A stretch of 64,000 nt of DNA from NCBI GenBank assembly GCA_019787685.1, contig JAHNUO010000013.1, positions 1,426,001-1,490,000 on the forward strand, given 5' to 3'. Origin of the DNA: Chiua virens. Lineage: Eukaryota > Basidiomycota > Agaricomycetes > Boletales > Boletaceae. This document shows, in pieces, positions 10,626-23,260 of the stretch. Numbering within the stretch: the stretch's first letter is position 1; each line of letters starts with the position of its first letter. The notes under the pieces were generated by a model, which was not told the DNA's origin, made no database searches, and saw nothing but the letters and a program-made list of their open reading frames with translations. The translations under genes were made by a program, and so were the position numbers.

Positions 10626-11267
10626 TCATCGCCTCGAGACGACCACGGCGACAATTATCAGAACGAGACAGAGAGAAAACGAGAGGAGGGCCCATAGACA
10701 GCGCTTGGCCCACTTGGCCTCCGCATGTCTCATCTCGTCCAGTATTTTCTCCTTTTCCTCTACTGTCTTATCCGACTGCCAATCTGACGGCACCCGCATC
10801 GGTGCAAACAAGAAATAAACACCGATAGCCCAAAAGACGGGGAAGACTTATCGATCGAAAGCAGGTCAGTACGGAGACCAAGGATCGCACCGAGACAACG
10901 TACAGAATCCATATTTGAATAGGTGTCTTGCGACCGTCTCCATCTCGAAATCGGGCGACGAGGCGTACTCGGGGAGCTTCTCGCCATCCCAATCGGGCGA
11001 ATAAGCCGGCGGAGCACGCTGTTGCGTCCGCGTACGGTGGCTTCGTCCCCCAAAGAAATCACCCAGCGCATCGTCGTTGAGCTGTCTCGCTGAGTGATGC
11101 GTCCGGGGCGGTGGGAGCGTGGGAGTGCTGCTGGTTCGGGAGTCTAGGGTGGGCGTCATGGTCGATTCGGACTCCCTGGACACATGCACGCGCAGTTGGA
11201 GGTCATCGGGTACGCGAACAGTTGGACCACTGTGATTCGGTGACCGTGTGTTTGCAAGGGAATTCAT
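10626..11267 (-). CDS. Small two-helix membrane protein (194 aa), uncharacterised
   Basis: Exon 1 is 11267-10904 and exon 2 is 10846-10626, in frame. The N-terminal ~110 residues are polar and Pro/Ser/Thr-rich, with a PPAYSPDWDGEKLPEY segment (possible PY-type ligase-binding motif PPAY). Then come a first hydrophobic segment (HLFKYGFFFPVFWAIGVYFL), a short acidic coil (VEEKEKILDEMRHAEAKW) and a C-terminal transmembrane helix (LWALLSFSLCLVLIIVAVVV) ending SRR. This layout belongs to a widespread Agaricomycete family of unknown function. The location (endomembrane or plasma membrane) is inferred. Confidence 0.7.
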
Positions 11268-11691
11268 GTTTGAAAGAACGGAACAATGTACGATGCGTGT
11301 GTGATGGGGCGACCTGCAACCGGGCTAAAGCGAGTGATTGCGGAGCCTGCATCATAAATACGTTTGCATTCTACGCGTGCCATGACTGAGTTGGTCAAGA
11401 CAAAAGAGTGAGATGTGACACGGCGACATCATATGGCATGTCTAGAAAAGGAAATACACCCCCGAACCTTGCCTAATATGGCTAACAGCTACCGAAATGC
11501 GGACCCGCCTCCGGTACGAAGACAATAAGATACACCCCGAAACGTTGCAGGAAGCGTAATGATGAGAAACAAAAAGATTCACTCGAGAAGACGTTTTCTA
11601 TTGTCCCTATTGTCCTGCGATACAGTTTAGATCTCCCACTTTCGGCAACGGGAATTCGATCCGAGTCACATCGGCATCACTCGCAGACAAG

Positions 11692-14600
11692 CTAGCGTGA
11701 TGATAGTGCTGCTTTTAATATCGCCGCCATCTCCTTGCGAGACTCCCACAAGGGTAAGATGATGCAAAACGCCCCGCTTGCAAACGCCCAGATACTGTAT
11801 CATCAAGATCAACGGACTGCCTCGGGCAACGTGGGTGAGTGGAATAGACGTACATCGAGCAGGCAGTCCAGAACACGTAAAACTCCCGGCTAAATACATA
11901 GTGCGAGAAAAACATTGGAAATGGAACTGACGTAACGTTAACCCAAGATCATTCCAGGACAAAAAAACATGCCGATGATGACCACGATAACCGTGAAGAC
12001 GGTGGAGTAGATGAAAGCCTTCTTGAAAACAGGTTGCAGTGATGCTATGTAGTGTTCCTCATCTTTGGACGGATCAACCGGATCATTCGAAACTTGAACG
12101 TCCTTTAAATGTCCCTCGAGGTCGGGAGATGCGGCCCCCATTTTGGTGTTGTTCTCCGATTGCTCGCGAGCATGTTTTTCGTCAACGTCATCGTCCAACA
12201 TTGCAATCGCGCGCGTCCCCGAAAAGTCATAGTCCGCTGGGTCTGCACCGCCTATTCAGAAGCACACAGTTTACTCTGGACCTCAACTTACTCATCAAGG
12301 AAACGAACACGGTAAGTACGCCAGAGAAGAGAAGCCCCGTGAGACCGCTGCAAACAGCGGAATACGGATTCGCAAGATTCGGGATGTTAATCTGGCCTGT
12401 CGCCACGGTGAACAATACTTATGCAACATAAATAGAACGCCCAAACATACCGTAAATCTTCCAGCAACTAATCATCCATGCCAGAATTCCTAAACAGGCC
12501 CCGCCTATCGCTCCACAGAATACAGCTACACGTGTCAACTTGGACCACGAGACCGTAAGTGCGATTGGTATCACAGCGGGGCTTAGTATTACACCCCTGA
12601 GACAACTTAGAAGCGATGATACACAGACATGGGGATGCGCTTACTGTACATAGAAGAGCTAAGCAAAATGCCGTCAGTGCGGAAGTTGGTCGAGTCAGTA
12701 TGAAGCTCACCCATCCTAGATTGATGTTGCCGGCGTTCAGCTGAAACGTACATTAATTTCTACATCAACTGAGGTCGGAACACCTTACAATGGAAGCCCA
12801 GCATCCCATCCAGATAGCCCAGAAGCATATGAAATAATGAGATACTCTGACAATTTCTTGACCCGTTGCCTTTGGTCGAATGTACGTTCGATAGATGCTA
12901 GCACACACTCGTCAGAATAGATGGAAGCGGCAAAAAATGTATTCATATTCATACTCGTACGAGCTACAAATGCACAGAGAACAGTGAATAATGTGTATCA
13001 CATTTATGTAAAATACCTGCACTCACAACAGACTTGATACTCCGATGAGCTCAGAACTCGCGGCAGATGTAACGGCCATGCTTGAAACAGACTCGGAAAT
13101 GACCGACAGATTCACAACAAGACATTCTCACTCACAAAACAACAAGCAGAATGGCGATTGCGCCCCCCTTTCCCATAAGAACCACAGCTGCCGCAGGTGC
13201 AGCAAGCCCCGCGTTCACCTGGTCGGGCGACAGTGGAGATGGATATGTAGGAAAGCTGGGCTGGAAGAGTATCAGAAATGAAACACGTACTCCAAGAAAT
13301 CTCACATTGTTGAGCAATGCCCTGGCACTCAGGCCTAGACAAGAAGCAAAAGCCCAAGGTACCGCGAACCAGGAAAGACCGCCCAACATCTGTCGTCGCG
13401 TCCATGTGTGATTTCGACTGTAGCGTTTCTGTTACTCACATAAGCTTTCGTGGTCGATTCAGGATGACTCGCGATCGCCTGATAATAAACCATTGACCAT
13501 ACTGAGAGGAATTAGAATCCTGCCTACTCACTCGCTGCCAATAACCTGCATGCGTTATGGCGTTTTCGTTGACCCAAGTCAAGAGAGATTGAGATTTTCA
13601 GGCCCACCTTGGTCACAAAACACTCCTGAGAAGCCAGAAAGAATAGTCGCTGCGCCGAACACAAGACCTTGGTTGGACTTCATTGTGAGGTAGCTCCCAT
13701 CCTGATTACCCGCTACCGGCGAATCGACCGCTGCTTGTTGCAACAAGTCATAGAGTGTCGATATGCTGCCAACAGCCGGCGCCGTTCCACTGCAGTGAAT
13801 GATAGTCAGCATCGTGTCTATTCAAGTGCAACGGACGGGACTGACTAGGCCCTGAAGGTGAAAATGTAGATGATAATAAAAAGAATAATGGTATGGCTCC
13901 AGTCGCAGATGAACGTCGCACGCAAACCTCCAAAGATGACGTAGACTGCGATGCCGATGGGCAGTAAGAAACAAGCGGCGTTGATGTTCATCCCTGTGAG
14001 CGCGTTGACGGTCGCAGCACCTCCGACTATGCAACGGCATTCAGCAACTTGTTAGTAGTCAACGTTCCAACAAATAAACAAGGTGGACGAACGCAACAAC
14101 GACCCGCAGACAATCAGGACACAGAGAAAGCCATAGAACATGAAGAGGATGTGACCAGGAGTTCCGAAGCGCGCCTTGGCTATTTCCAAAAAGGTATGCG
14201 CGCCGTTGGCATTCATCTTCACTTTGGATGCCACCATGCCGAACATGCAGACCTGGATGGTTCCACCAACTCCGTACCACCTTTGGAACGACCGGGATCG
14301 ACATCGAGGATGTGACATGGAAGATATATGGCTCACCATGGTCCGCTGACACCTGTGCAGAAATCAGTAACTGAGTCTCGGGGAACGCAATAACTAACCA
14401 TATTCGTATGCAGCTGTACTTGACTGGAGAAGAGTAGCACTCCATGTCCAAGCACTCACTCTAATTCCGAGAAAACAATTACATAAGGCCTAAATCCGAC
14501 TTAATCCAGACATGAAAAAACGGACATCCCACAGCAAACAAGACCAGGCTAGGAACACGTTCAGTGGTGACAAGTCTCGCTGACGAACAGCCAAGTAGGC

Positions 14601-14954
14601 ACCTTAATGCTCCTCGAAGCACTCTGTTGAACATGAGTGATGACAGTGGCGATCTGACAAGAACCTGAACGTACAGTGAACTCCTCGGATGACGCAGGAG
14701 AGAATTTGAAGAATTTGCGTTGGAGGATCGTCAGCATTAGCATGACGAACGCAAAGAAGAATCCGACCCCTGCATGTCAGTCAAGACAAAGATGTGACTA
14801 GTACATACAAACGCGGGCTCGATGGACGCACCGATGACCACGCCATATCCGACACTTTCACCTGGCAGAAAACAACATCAACAAATCAAGTAACGGATCA
14901 ATGACACGTACTGAGAAGAGGCCTAAATTCGGAATACATTTGGGCACTGGACAT
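11692..14954 (-). CDS. DUR3: DUR3-type urea/polyamine active transporter (SSS family)
   Basis: Many exons, start MSSAQMYSEFRPLL at 14954. Family blocks in order: GESVGYGVVIGVGFFFAFV, the conserved SASRSIK-PGL, then VSAWTWSATLLQSST, WWYGVGGTIQVCMFG, NANGAHTFLEIAKARFG, YVIFGGLRATF, SGVFCDQGYWQRAIAS, TSAVSAELIAVSSL, PFPMFFSHYVFS, ending EMAAILKAALSSR. This is the Na+/solute-symporter fold with about 15 helices; fungal DUR3 imports urea and polyamines at the plasma membrane and is nitrogen-repressed. An apparent GC-AG intron (11927-11972) near the 3' end keeps the frame. An intron with a GTCCGT donor (about 14480-14545) resolves an otherwise broken stretch after PGL. The gene looks intact. Confidence 0.85.
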
Positions 14955-15310
14955 GACAAGTGAGGTGAATGGCGAAGTGAAAGTGAAAAGTTACTGTTGG
15001 CGACCCTGCATGAACTTCCACGTCCGATTACTTATCTCGTCAAGATGCCAAGAATATACTCTGGAAGATAAGAACACAAATTCTCAGAATGTCTAGTCAC
15101 AAGACGGAAATGTCAAGACATGCATATATCCACCTGCGAACGAACAGCCATACAAGTACCAGAGCGAATCGGAATCAAGCTGGTTCATTGAAATTTGTCA
15201 CTGCTTGAAGGGGTGTATGTACACCCAACTTGAATTGCATGCATATGGTGTCAGGAGTTGGTTTGCCTGATATTAGAATCGAGAACGTTGTCCCGCCAAG
15301 AGGCAATAGC

Positions 15311-15760
15311 CTAGAACGACGTGGAAGACGTGTCAGAATCGTCCTTTTGTTGCTTTGCTAGACGAGCTCTGCAAGCCAAGCAGTCACGGTGCCGGGAATT
15401 CAACAACTGAGCTGAGAAACACTGGGTGAACGCCCCACATACCTGTTCCTCGCCGCAAGCACCCTCATCGTCCTGTCCCTCTCTGCTTCCGTCATGTGTT
15501 CCCAGTTCGCAATCCGCGACAACGTCTAGAAAGCAAGGGAGTGGCATGAATCAACTCAGCAACCAGCACCGCGATCGATTCAAAGCGAATGTCACCCCAT
15601 CACTATTCACGATCATTGGACCCAGGTTGTCGAGCTTCACCGATGCAGTCGCATCGATCGGGACGTTACCAGGCACGTCAGGGTTTTGGAGCGACTCAAG
15701 GCTCGGAGCAAGCAGGAGTGGGACACTGGCTGGGTTGGTGGACATGTTCGGAGTCGACAT
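15311..15760 (-). CDS. Short conserved fungal protein ('TLSRIxNWxxMTExER' family)
   Basis: Exons joined across about 15534-15602 and 15389-15445. Start MSTPNMSTNPAS at 15760 (an ATG at 15796 is also possible). The N-terminal part is Pro/Ser-rich; the end of exon 1 (LDNLGPMIVNSDG) leads into the conserved core TLSRIANWEHMTEAERDR and TMRVLAARNRARLAKQ, then an acidic/Ser tail. This core recurs in short, uncharacterised fungal proteins. No catalytic motif or signal peptide; the C-terminal half should be a single charged helix. Confidence 0.6.
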
Positions 15761-16001
15761 TGTCAAAGTGCTGAACTTGATGCCTTTGTGGTACATTCAC
15801 AAGTACCGGACTTTCGCTGAACAACGTTTAGCATACTACGTCCACTTCCTGACCATGGACTATGCGGACCAGTCTGTATCGCAATCACTATAAGAACTGC
15901 TTCAACCACAGTCCAGCAACACGCAATCCCGACAACCCGGGCCGCCCAAGTTGAAGAGCCAGCCGCACAATCGTTCTCACCACACCACACTCACACTCCC
16001 A

Positions 16002-16463
16002 ATGGTCAACGCGCTGGACATGTCTAAATCCCAGCTTGCTACCCCATCCCAAATTCATTCACTGAGCCAAACGGCCTCGAATCTCGTCGATCGTATCCCT
16101 GAATTCCTCCACCGTCTCCACGAGCTCGAGAGAGAGGAAGCCAAGCTCAATGAACGAGCGTGCCAGCTGTTGGAGCAACTGGCCAAAGACGAATTACCAA
16201 AGACACCTGAGCCAACTGTCTCCACTCCAGTCTCGAAGGTTCGCACCCAAGACACGAACAGCATAACCGACAGAGTGAAAAATACTCCACCACACATTGA
16301 TCCGAGTTTGTGTATACCTTTTCGTGACTCTCGGAAATCGCTGAACATGTTCAACAGGAAACATCGAGACACCAGTGAAAAATTTTCTGTTGATGGAGTC
16401 ACTTGCATTAGCGATGTCTGTCAGGAGCAAACGAAAGGGCAGGATATTCCTGGGAGGAGATAG
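16002..16463 (+). CDS. Short coiled-coil protein, unrecognised (153 aa)
   Basis: One uninterrupted frame from ATG 16002 (MVNALDMSKSQLATP) to 16463. Residues ~15-65 form an amphipathic, Leu/Glu-rich helix (VDRIPEFLHRLHELEREEAK, LNERACQLLEQLAKDEL), likely a coiled coil. The rest is polar and low-complexity. It overlaps no other supported gene and lies divergently from the gene ending at 15311-15760, about 240 bp away. Function unknown. Confidence 0.5.
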   Translation: MVNALDMSKSQLATPSQIHSLSQTASNLVDRIPEFLHRLHELEREEAKLNERACQLLEQLAKDELPKTPEPTVSTPVSKVRTQDTNSITDRVKNTPPHIDPSLCIPFRDSRKSLNMFNRKHRDTSEKFSVDGVTCISDVCQEQTKGQDIPGRR

Positions 16464-16687
16464 CACCGAGTTTGGGGAGAGAAGGTAGTTGAAGTTGGGG
16501 CTGATATGGACACGTTATGCAACTTTGGCCCACTAACATGAGCTGGATAACTGGTCCCCTTGCAGATTATCAAGTGAGAACGAGTACAGGTATGATGTTA
16601 CATCCTATCATGCCATGGTATGGGTTAGATCATCCGATGGCACGCATACAGATTTGACTTACAAGGTATCATACGCTGCGGCAAACT

Positions 16688-18932
16688 CTATGCACCAAAT
16701 TGATATCCATCTACTACATCATCCCATAGCTTCTTTGTATTGACAACAGCACCCAGTCGCGATGCAAGCAAGAATGCACCACTCAGTTTCCTGGATTGTA
16801 ATCAGTAAGCTCACGATTTACTACGCAATGCAAGTACCGACAGACCTATTAAGACTGTAAGTCTCCCGAGGTGGTGGAGTGAGTCTATGCTGAAGCATAA
16901 TAGGGATGCGTGCACGGATTTGCCCTGTGATTTCCGCCCAAGGGGAACCATGCCCAAATGAAAACGGCTGAGAAGTAGACGATCTAAAGGGAGTCGCCAG
17001 TAGAATCATGGAGTCGACATGGGCATTCAACATAATCTGTGAAGTGACATGGAAGATCAAATTGAAAATATCTGGAATTATGAGGCTCGCACAAACCTCG
17101 TTCTCCTCACCCGTGAGGTATCCCAGTTTGAGACTCCACTCAACGCAGGCAGCGCGATCTTCAATCGCTGCTGCTTGAAGAATACGCAACCAGGTATCCA
17201 TGAATTCCTTCGTATATTCACGTGTGGCACCGAAATCGACCAGGGAAACCTAGCTGATCATGAACGTAATCTACAACACAGCAGGCAATGCACAAACCTG
17301 CCAAGTTGAGGAGTTCCACAAAAAGTTGGTCCAGTTTGGGTCGGTCTGCATCAATCGAAACTGGAACAGCTCTCGCAAACAGAGGTCGATGATGCGTTTT
17401 GCAATCTGTTGGTGGTATTAATCAGTCAGAGGTGATTACACCAATGATCCGACTACCTCATTACGCTCCTCTTGCGGAAGGGTCGAGACAGATAACTCTC
17501 CGACGCTGGCACCACCAACGTGTTCCATCACGAGTACACGGTCAGTACTGCCCTCCCATACCCAAGGTACTTTGAAGCGAGAATCCTGCCCAAGAAGCTC
17601 CGCGGAACCATATCGCTTCAGAGATCTGGCTTCCCTCGAATAATCACATTCATCGGCCAGTTCATCCTTCATGACCTTGAAAACGACTTATTATTGCACC
17701 GAATCTATTGATGTGATTGGATTTACCTGAATGGTGCGGTCTAGGAACAAACCCTTTGGTAACAGTTGTCCTGCAGTCAGTAGCAACTTGACATAACCGA
17801 TATCACTGGCAATTGAGCTTGCGATGTTTGGAAATTGTATCTTGACGGCAACTCGCTCCTCCCTACCAGTAGGCGAGATAGAGGCTCTTAGTACCGCCGT
17901 GTGAACCTGCCCAATAGAGGCGGCTGCGAAGGGAATGCGATCAAATGATGTGAAGTTGTCGCTCCACAAAGGACCAAGGGCAGATGACATGACTTCCTGA
18001 TGCCACGTAAATGAACCTTTATTGGGATTAGGACACCGAAACTACCTCCATCTGCCAATCAGGCATGTAATGAGCACTATCTTGTACCCGTCTAAATATT
18101 TTGTCTACTTCAGGTGGGAGTGTGTGTGTGTCTGGTTCGTACATGTGAGCACATCACTTCTCAAACCGGTGACATCCAAACCTTGTATGCTCATAAATTG
18201 TCCGAGCTTGAGTGCAGCACCTCGCATCTGCGAAAGTTTTGAAACCAATCGCTTGATATTAGCTTCTGTCATCATCACAGGGCCCTGTGGGGTACCACTC
18301 GACGTAGCTGTCGACCGACGAATGATTTCCGTGGCAGCACCATAACCCAGAGATGCAGCAAGGCCTACGGGTTCAAACTGAATGAGCATTGTTACTACGC
18401 ATATATACCTTGGACATACCTCCATAATGAAACAGACGGCCTAATTTTGAGGAAGGTACCTTTGACGAATGTAAGTTACGTGCTATAGCAGGTTCGGGTT
18501 TTGGAGAGTCGACGGGAGAAAACGATGGCGTAGGTTCTATAGGCTGGTCAATAAGTGACAATGTTAAGTGGACTGCTGACACGGTCTGTGCCTGAATGAG
18601 GGCGAGTAAAAAAACGCGCAGGTACTTACATCACTTTGCGTATTTCCAGAAAGCCTCGGAGACAATGGATCATCTTTGAACGCAGTAATACTCCTCACAT
18701 CTTGCGGGAGGTTAGATTGCTCATGAACGTCTGAACCAGGTACTCTGGGTGTAGAATCGACTCCTTTCGTTGAATAAGGCCGAGGTTCGAAGCTTTGTGG
18801 GCCACTAGACGACGTTACTGGTAAGCTCGGCTTGGGTAGGGCTTGAGCACTTCGAATTTGTGCTGCACGAAACGCAATGTCAGCGACAGAATGAGCAACA
18901 CAGAGCCATCCAAACGCGCCCGATGGCGGCAT
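16688..18932 (-). CDS. COQ8: COQ8/ABC1 atypical kinase (UbiB family), mitochondrial
   Basis: Start placed at the ATG at 18932 ([20 protein letters not shown]); the frame is open further upstream only from a GTG. Several exons. Family motifs in order: KxGQ ([14 protein letters not shown], about 18180-18240), the Ala-rich nucleotide loop AAASIGQVH (about 17900-17930), the invariant Lys in RVAVKIQFP, the ExD-type [12 protein letters not shown] helix, [12 protein letters not shown], the catalytic-loop region [15 protein letters not shown], and the DFG equivalent [11 protein letters not shown]. It ends [13 protein letters not shown]8 supports the coenzyme Q biosynthetic complex on the matrix side of the inner membrane. 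No disrupted motif is seen. Confidence 0.85.
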
Positions 18933-19071
18933 ACTTATCAGAGACGCGTCTGGCACAGCCACTACTACGACGTTTCCAACTTGTTTTCATGTAAGCCACA
19001 ACACGAGGATGACAATAACGTATGTACTTGAACCAAACGGATCCGAAGTTCGCAACCCACTCCATTGACTC
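18933..19071. promoter_or_regulatory. Short shared 5' region between COQ8 and a divergent membrane-protein gene
   Basis: Only about 139 bp separate the COQ8 ATG (18932, -) from the ATG of the 593-aa membrane protein (19072, +). Both transcripts must start inside or very near this interval, so a bidirectional promoter is likely. No TATA box is evident. Confidence 0.4.
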
Positions 19072-20904
19072 ATGTCCCACTGGGACCTACTTGACTCGAT
19101 TGAAGCCTCTGAGTCGCACGGACCAGGTCCTGTCTATTTCCATATCTCCTCAAAGTTGTCTTGGTGAATTGTCACAGAGGTGCAACTTCAACAGATTGGA
19201 TCTTCAAGTTCACCAGATGAATCAAATGGCCACTCGTCTCAATCTATTGGTTGTACTAGTACAGAGGAACCTACCGACGACCACAGAGCTTCCTTCTGGA
19301 GCCTCGTTAGGACTTTCATACCCGACTTCAAAGCCTTCGCCTGGAGATTCACCCAGATTGTATGTGGACCAGAACAACTCGCTCCACTCATCCTCGACTT
19401 TTGGTCACTGCCAATGTCCATCATATGGAGTACAGGACAATCAGGGCTTGATCTTCTTTACCCATTTTCAAGTCTCCAGAAACTGAAACCCGGGCGTTTG
19501 GCAAGTTTACTTCTCGACCACAGCAAAAATGTGAAACTACGGCAGCGCGACCTCCATTCTGCGACATTACGCATCGAGGGCGTTGACCCCCCTCGCGTTG
19601 CCGTGACAAACCTGGACGACGTCGAGCCGAAAATCATCGAAAGGAGATACACCGTACCAGCTGACTTCTATGGTCTCGTCGTCATGATACAATTCCTCGA
19701 AATGTTCATCACACTCCTTCTCCATATCTTTTTTCCGATCGACGCGACGTCCTTTGGCTATTGGCTCGGTGATTGGATAACATATTGGTTCGGCGATTGG
19801 TTCGGCGGCTGGGTTGGCTACCTGGCTGGCGTTCTTTTTGGCGTCGCTGCTAACTGGATAATCGGTGCTAGTCTCATCATCGGACTTTTCTTTTATGCTG
19901 CGCTCCGCGGAGATGGTGTTCTTACTCTTGTTCGGAGATCAGACGTTTCTACGCTGGGCCACGCAATACTTCTGGATCGCGACTTTACTCTAGTCCTGAT
20001 AGGCTCCCAAAGTGTTGTTGAGGCAATCGCGGAGAGCAGTTTCAACATCTCCCATCCCATTTCATGGAGTGACCATCTTGGGACATGGGAGATGGGTCAA
20101 TGGTTCTGCTACGAGGCACTGAGGGGCTTATGCCAAGGAGCGCCCTTTGCCATACTTGCAGGATTTTGGTTATTGCTGAGCCCGTCATCGCTGTTCATGG
20201 CTTTCATCCCATTGGTGCCCACCGTGTTTTTCTTGCTCATGGCATCCGCTCGTCCGATGTACACCGTTTTCCGTGGCGTCATGCGTCGACAAGAAATTGA
20301 TGTCGACACACTCTTCGATGCGCTCCTCATGAGACCAATCAGAATCGTGTCGGGTGCTGCACTGACATTCCTATTGATTTTCGTGTACGAACTGGTGGTA
20401 GCAGAAGACCATGTATTACGAGGTCTTTTCCACCCCACGATATTGTTCCACGCGATCCCAAGCGCCCTTGCCAGCATCCTTCTTATTTCATCCCGAAACT
20501 ACCATATTCGGACCGCAAAGTTGCTGGACATCATCGGCCACCCACCCGTCCAGAGATGGGAATTCGATACCTTGGCCGCCGCCGCGACGTTCCAATGCTT
20601 GGTGTTGTGTCACGATCTTCCTCGCCCTGTTAAAAGCGCACGGATCGATATCTTGACACTGTTAGATATGCTCATTCCAGACCAAACAGATGTCTGGAAA
20701 GCCTGGAAGGCTAGAGTGGCTGATCGTATCGCACACGAGACGAACATCTCCTTTGCGTCAACCTTGCCGCTATTCCCTGATCACCGCCAAGTAAAGCTCA
20801 CGGAACTTCTTCATCAGGCACAGGGAGGGTATCACATTTATACGACTTCTTACGACCGGCGTGTCCGCCAGCATACTACGAATATATTCCAAGCTGCTAC
20901 GTGA
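19072..20904 (+). CDS. Uncharacterised polytopic membrane protein (593 aa)
   Basis: Exon 1 is 19072-19126 (MSHWDLLDSIEASESHG), then a 51-nt intron (19127-19177), then one exon of 1727 nt. The long exon has no ATG near its start, so the upstream exon is needed. After a polar N terminus there are several hydrophobic segments (FYGLVVMIQFLEMFITLLLH; ANWIIGASLIIGLFFYAALR; APFAILAGFWLLLSP; IPLVPTVFFLLMASARPMYT; AALTFLLIFVYELVV) and an unusual Trp/Gly/Asp-repeat loop (GYWLGDWITYWFGDWFGGW). The C-terminal ~130 residues are soluble and helical. I recognise no family; topology suggests an endomembrane or organelle protein. Confidence 0.6.
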
Positions 20905-22565
20905 TGTTCTTCACCAGGCGCAAGAAGGTCCAGTGTTCATGTGACAACCTACAACTCGAAGGGGTGTGTCCACCTGCGTGGTACGAACATGTTAGCCTCA
21001 TTGTAAGACGTATCATGATATTGCTTCGTTGTCACCTATTTTACGAAATAAATATCAGTGGTCGTCCTTGGAATCCTTTCTTATTTACTACTACCGCTTG
21101 CCAGGCTTGTAAGTATCGACATCGATGTTCGCTACTCTCTAAGTATTGCGTGCTTAGTACTTACACGTTTCTTCCCCTTTTCTCTTCCATGTCCGAGCCG
21201 TCATATTTACTTAGTGCTTTCTTTTTATCCTTCGACTAGGTTGCATCCTTTGTTCCTTTGTCTTAGTTACGAGTAGTATAAGCCTGAGCTTGAAGGTCAT
21301 TGCAGCCTGTACTTCGAGCTCCCGTCGAATTCAACCCTCAGATCTTAGTACTCAGTCTCCACTCATTAGCACTCCTCACACTCAGCTAATCATATTCGAA
21401 CTCGCCTCGTGATTGTCTGTCGCCCCTCGGCAACAACGACAAACCTACAAGTTCTGCCTTACCCGCAAAATGCCTGACCTGAGACCCAGGCTGACCCGTT
21501 ATCGCAGCGAGCGAGTCGGACGACGGGCACTGGCGGCACTTGCAAGAATGTGCCACTCCCTTTCTGAACCTACACTGTGAAATCGCGAAGCCGGCTCTCG
21601 TAAGTGCATGGCAGATGGAAAAACGTTCAGTGTTACCGACGAGTCTGTCTGTAATAGTACTCAGTGAATCGACGATGATAATCTTTGGCACTTCTTGCAA
21701 AAATTTCTGCAGGACTGAAAGTTATCTATTCGGCGGCACGGGATCAAAATCAATCACCACCCAGCGGCAATAAAGCTCGTACTGTAGTGTACCTGATTCT
21801 CGGTGAGAAGGGAATGGGATGTTAGATAAATCCAAAGGTTATGTATAATAACAACGCATCTTAGACGCACTAGTAGATAGCTATAAGAGCTTGGATAAAA
21901 ATGGCAACTATGCTTGCCCAGCATAGCCACGGAAAGCTGAGTCTGGGCCACTACTTAAATCAGGCACTGCGAAGTTCGAACTGGACGTTTTAAAACTCGA
22001 CCAACTTCGTCGTGAGCCCCGTGTTGAGCATACGACTCGTGTGTTGACACACCAATGCATCATACCCATAATCCCAATCTTTCCAGATATGTGATACAAA
22101 GGTCCGTGTGTCATTCAGGGTTGCTCGTGACTCTAACTGTCCTTTGTTCAACCTGTCTTACCTAGCTCAGACGTGATATCTGATCTGCGCGTCAACATAT
22201 TTGAGGAGAATTCGACAAAAGTGATATGGTACAAAGTATAGCCTCTCCTTTTCATTCTTGGCCTCAATCTCAATGAAATCAGGAGCGCTTCCTCTCAGAC
22301 CGTGAGATCATTGAGCATATCGTCGTGGGTATTCTGTATTTTGTGTCATTGAGATCAGAAACAAGGCTGAACTTTTTCGTAGCATAATCAAACTTCGACT
22401 ATCTGCTGGGTAATTCACCGCCCAAAACAGGGATGGTATATTCGCATACGATCCCCTGCTTTCCCCCCAGGGGTCTTCATCCCGCTGCTTCCCATACCTC
22501 GTGCTTCGCCGAACTTCTCCGACGGGGCGCTGTCTTTCTCGTGTCGAACAAATGTATATCCTACA
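20905..22565. other. Intergenic stretch, nothing supported
   Basis: About 1.6 kb. It holds pyrimidine-rich tracts after the membrane-protein gene and only short, unrelated open frames. No family signal on either strand. The right end presumably contains the promoter and unresolved first exon of the next gene. Confidence 0.4.
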
Positions 22566-23260
22566 TTGACACCCCCAGCATTCGAGGTAGCTGATGATCA
22601 TAAATCCTCGACTGACAGCCTGGCCTCGGATAGTACAGCTGTGCATTCATATCCCCCTACCCCTCCTGCCGCCCCTGTTGTCATCCCACCCTCTTCACCG
22701 TCGCCAATTGACGCAAAACTCGACACAATAGAGTCAACGTCCACCAGGATACCGAAGGATGCGCTCAAAGCGATACCCACAAAGATCACACAATTTATTC
22801 TCGCGCCTCATTCGTCCCCGCATGTCCCTGGTCCCCAGCCTGGTGAACAGCGATCGCTCTTTACGCGTGCTCTTGCCCTGCTGCAGAACAGCAAACCATC
22901 TCACTCTTCTTCTTTCACGCTCTGTGCACTGGAAAGACCAGTAAACGCGCCACAGGAGGCTGGGCCTTCTTCGCAACCGCGACAACGACTCTCACAACTC
23001 ATTCCCAAAATACCATCACCACTTCTTACATTCCACGACAGAACGCCAATATTGACAGTCGGATCGGTCACGGGGTTGCTAGAGATAGATCGCGCAGAGG
23101 AGCGGATTCTGGGTGTGGATACAAGTTTCTGGATTGCTGTTGCATTGACATACTTGGAGTTTTTGGAAGAAAGAGAGGTATGTCCAATGACTCGGTTTCA
23201 TTCTACGGTCCAGTCTGATGTGGTCGATGACAGAGTTATCTTACTGCTCTAACAGACTAA
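22566..23260 (+). CDS. Hypothetical protein, 5' exon unresolved
   Basis: The reading frame is open from about 22566 but has no ATG, so an upstream first exon must exist and was not identified. The visible part is Pro/Ser-rich (PPTPPAAPVVIPPSSPSPID), with FTRALALLQNS, then a conserved-looking C terminus (ILGVDTSFWIAVALTYLEFL). Splicing at a GTATGT donor (about 23178) to an acceptor at about 23233 gives the short ending ERESYLTALTD and stop 23260, which fits better than reading through. It resembles uncharacterised Agaricomycete proteins; no function can be given. Confidence 0.5.

Noticed and set aside
14470..14545. A 22-nt 'intron' or lesion in DUR3 after PGL
   Set aside because: A 65-nt intron with a GTCCGT donor restores PGLVCCGIVSAWTW exactly, so no lesion is needed.
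21386..21700. 104-codon minus-strand frame
   Set aside because: No motif, no neighbouring exons, random-like composition.
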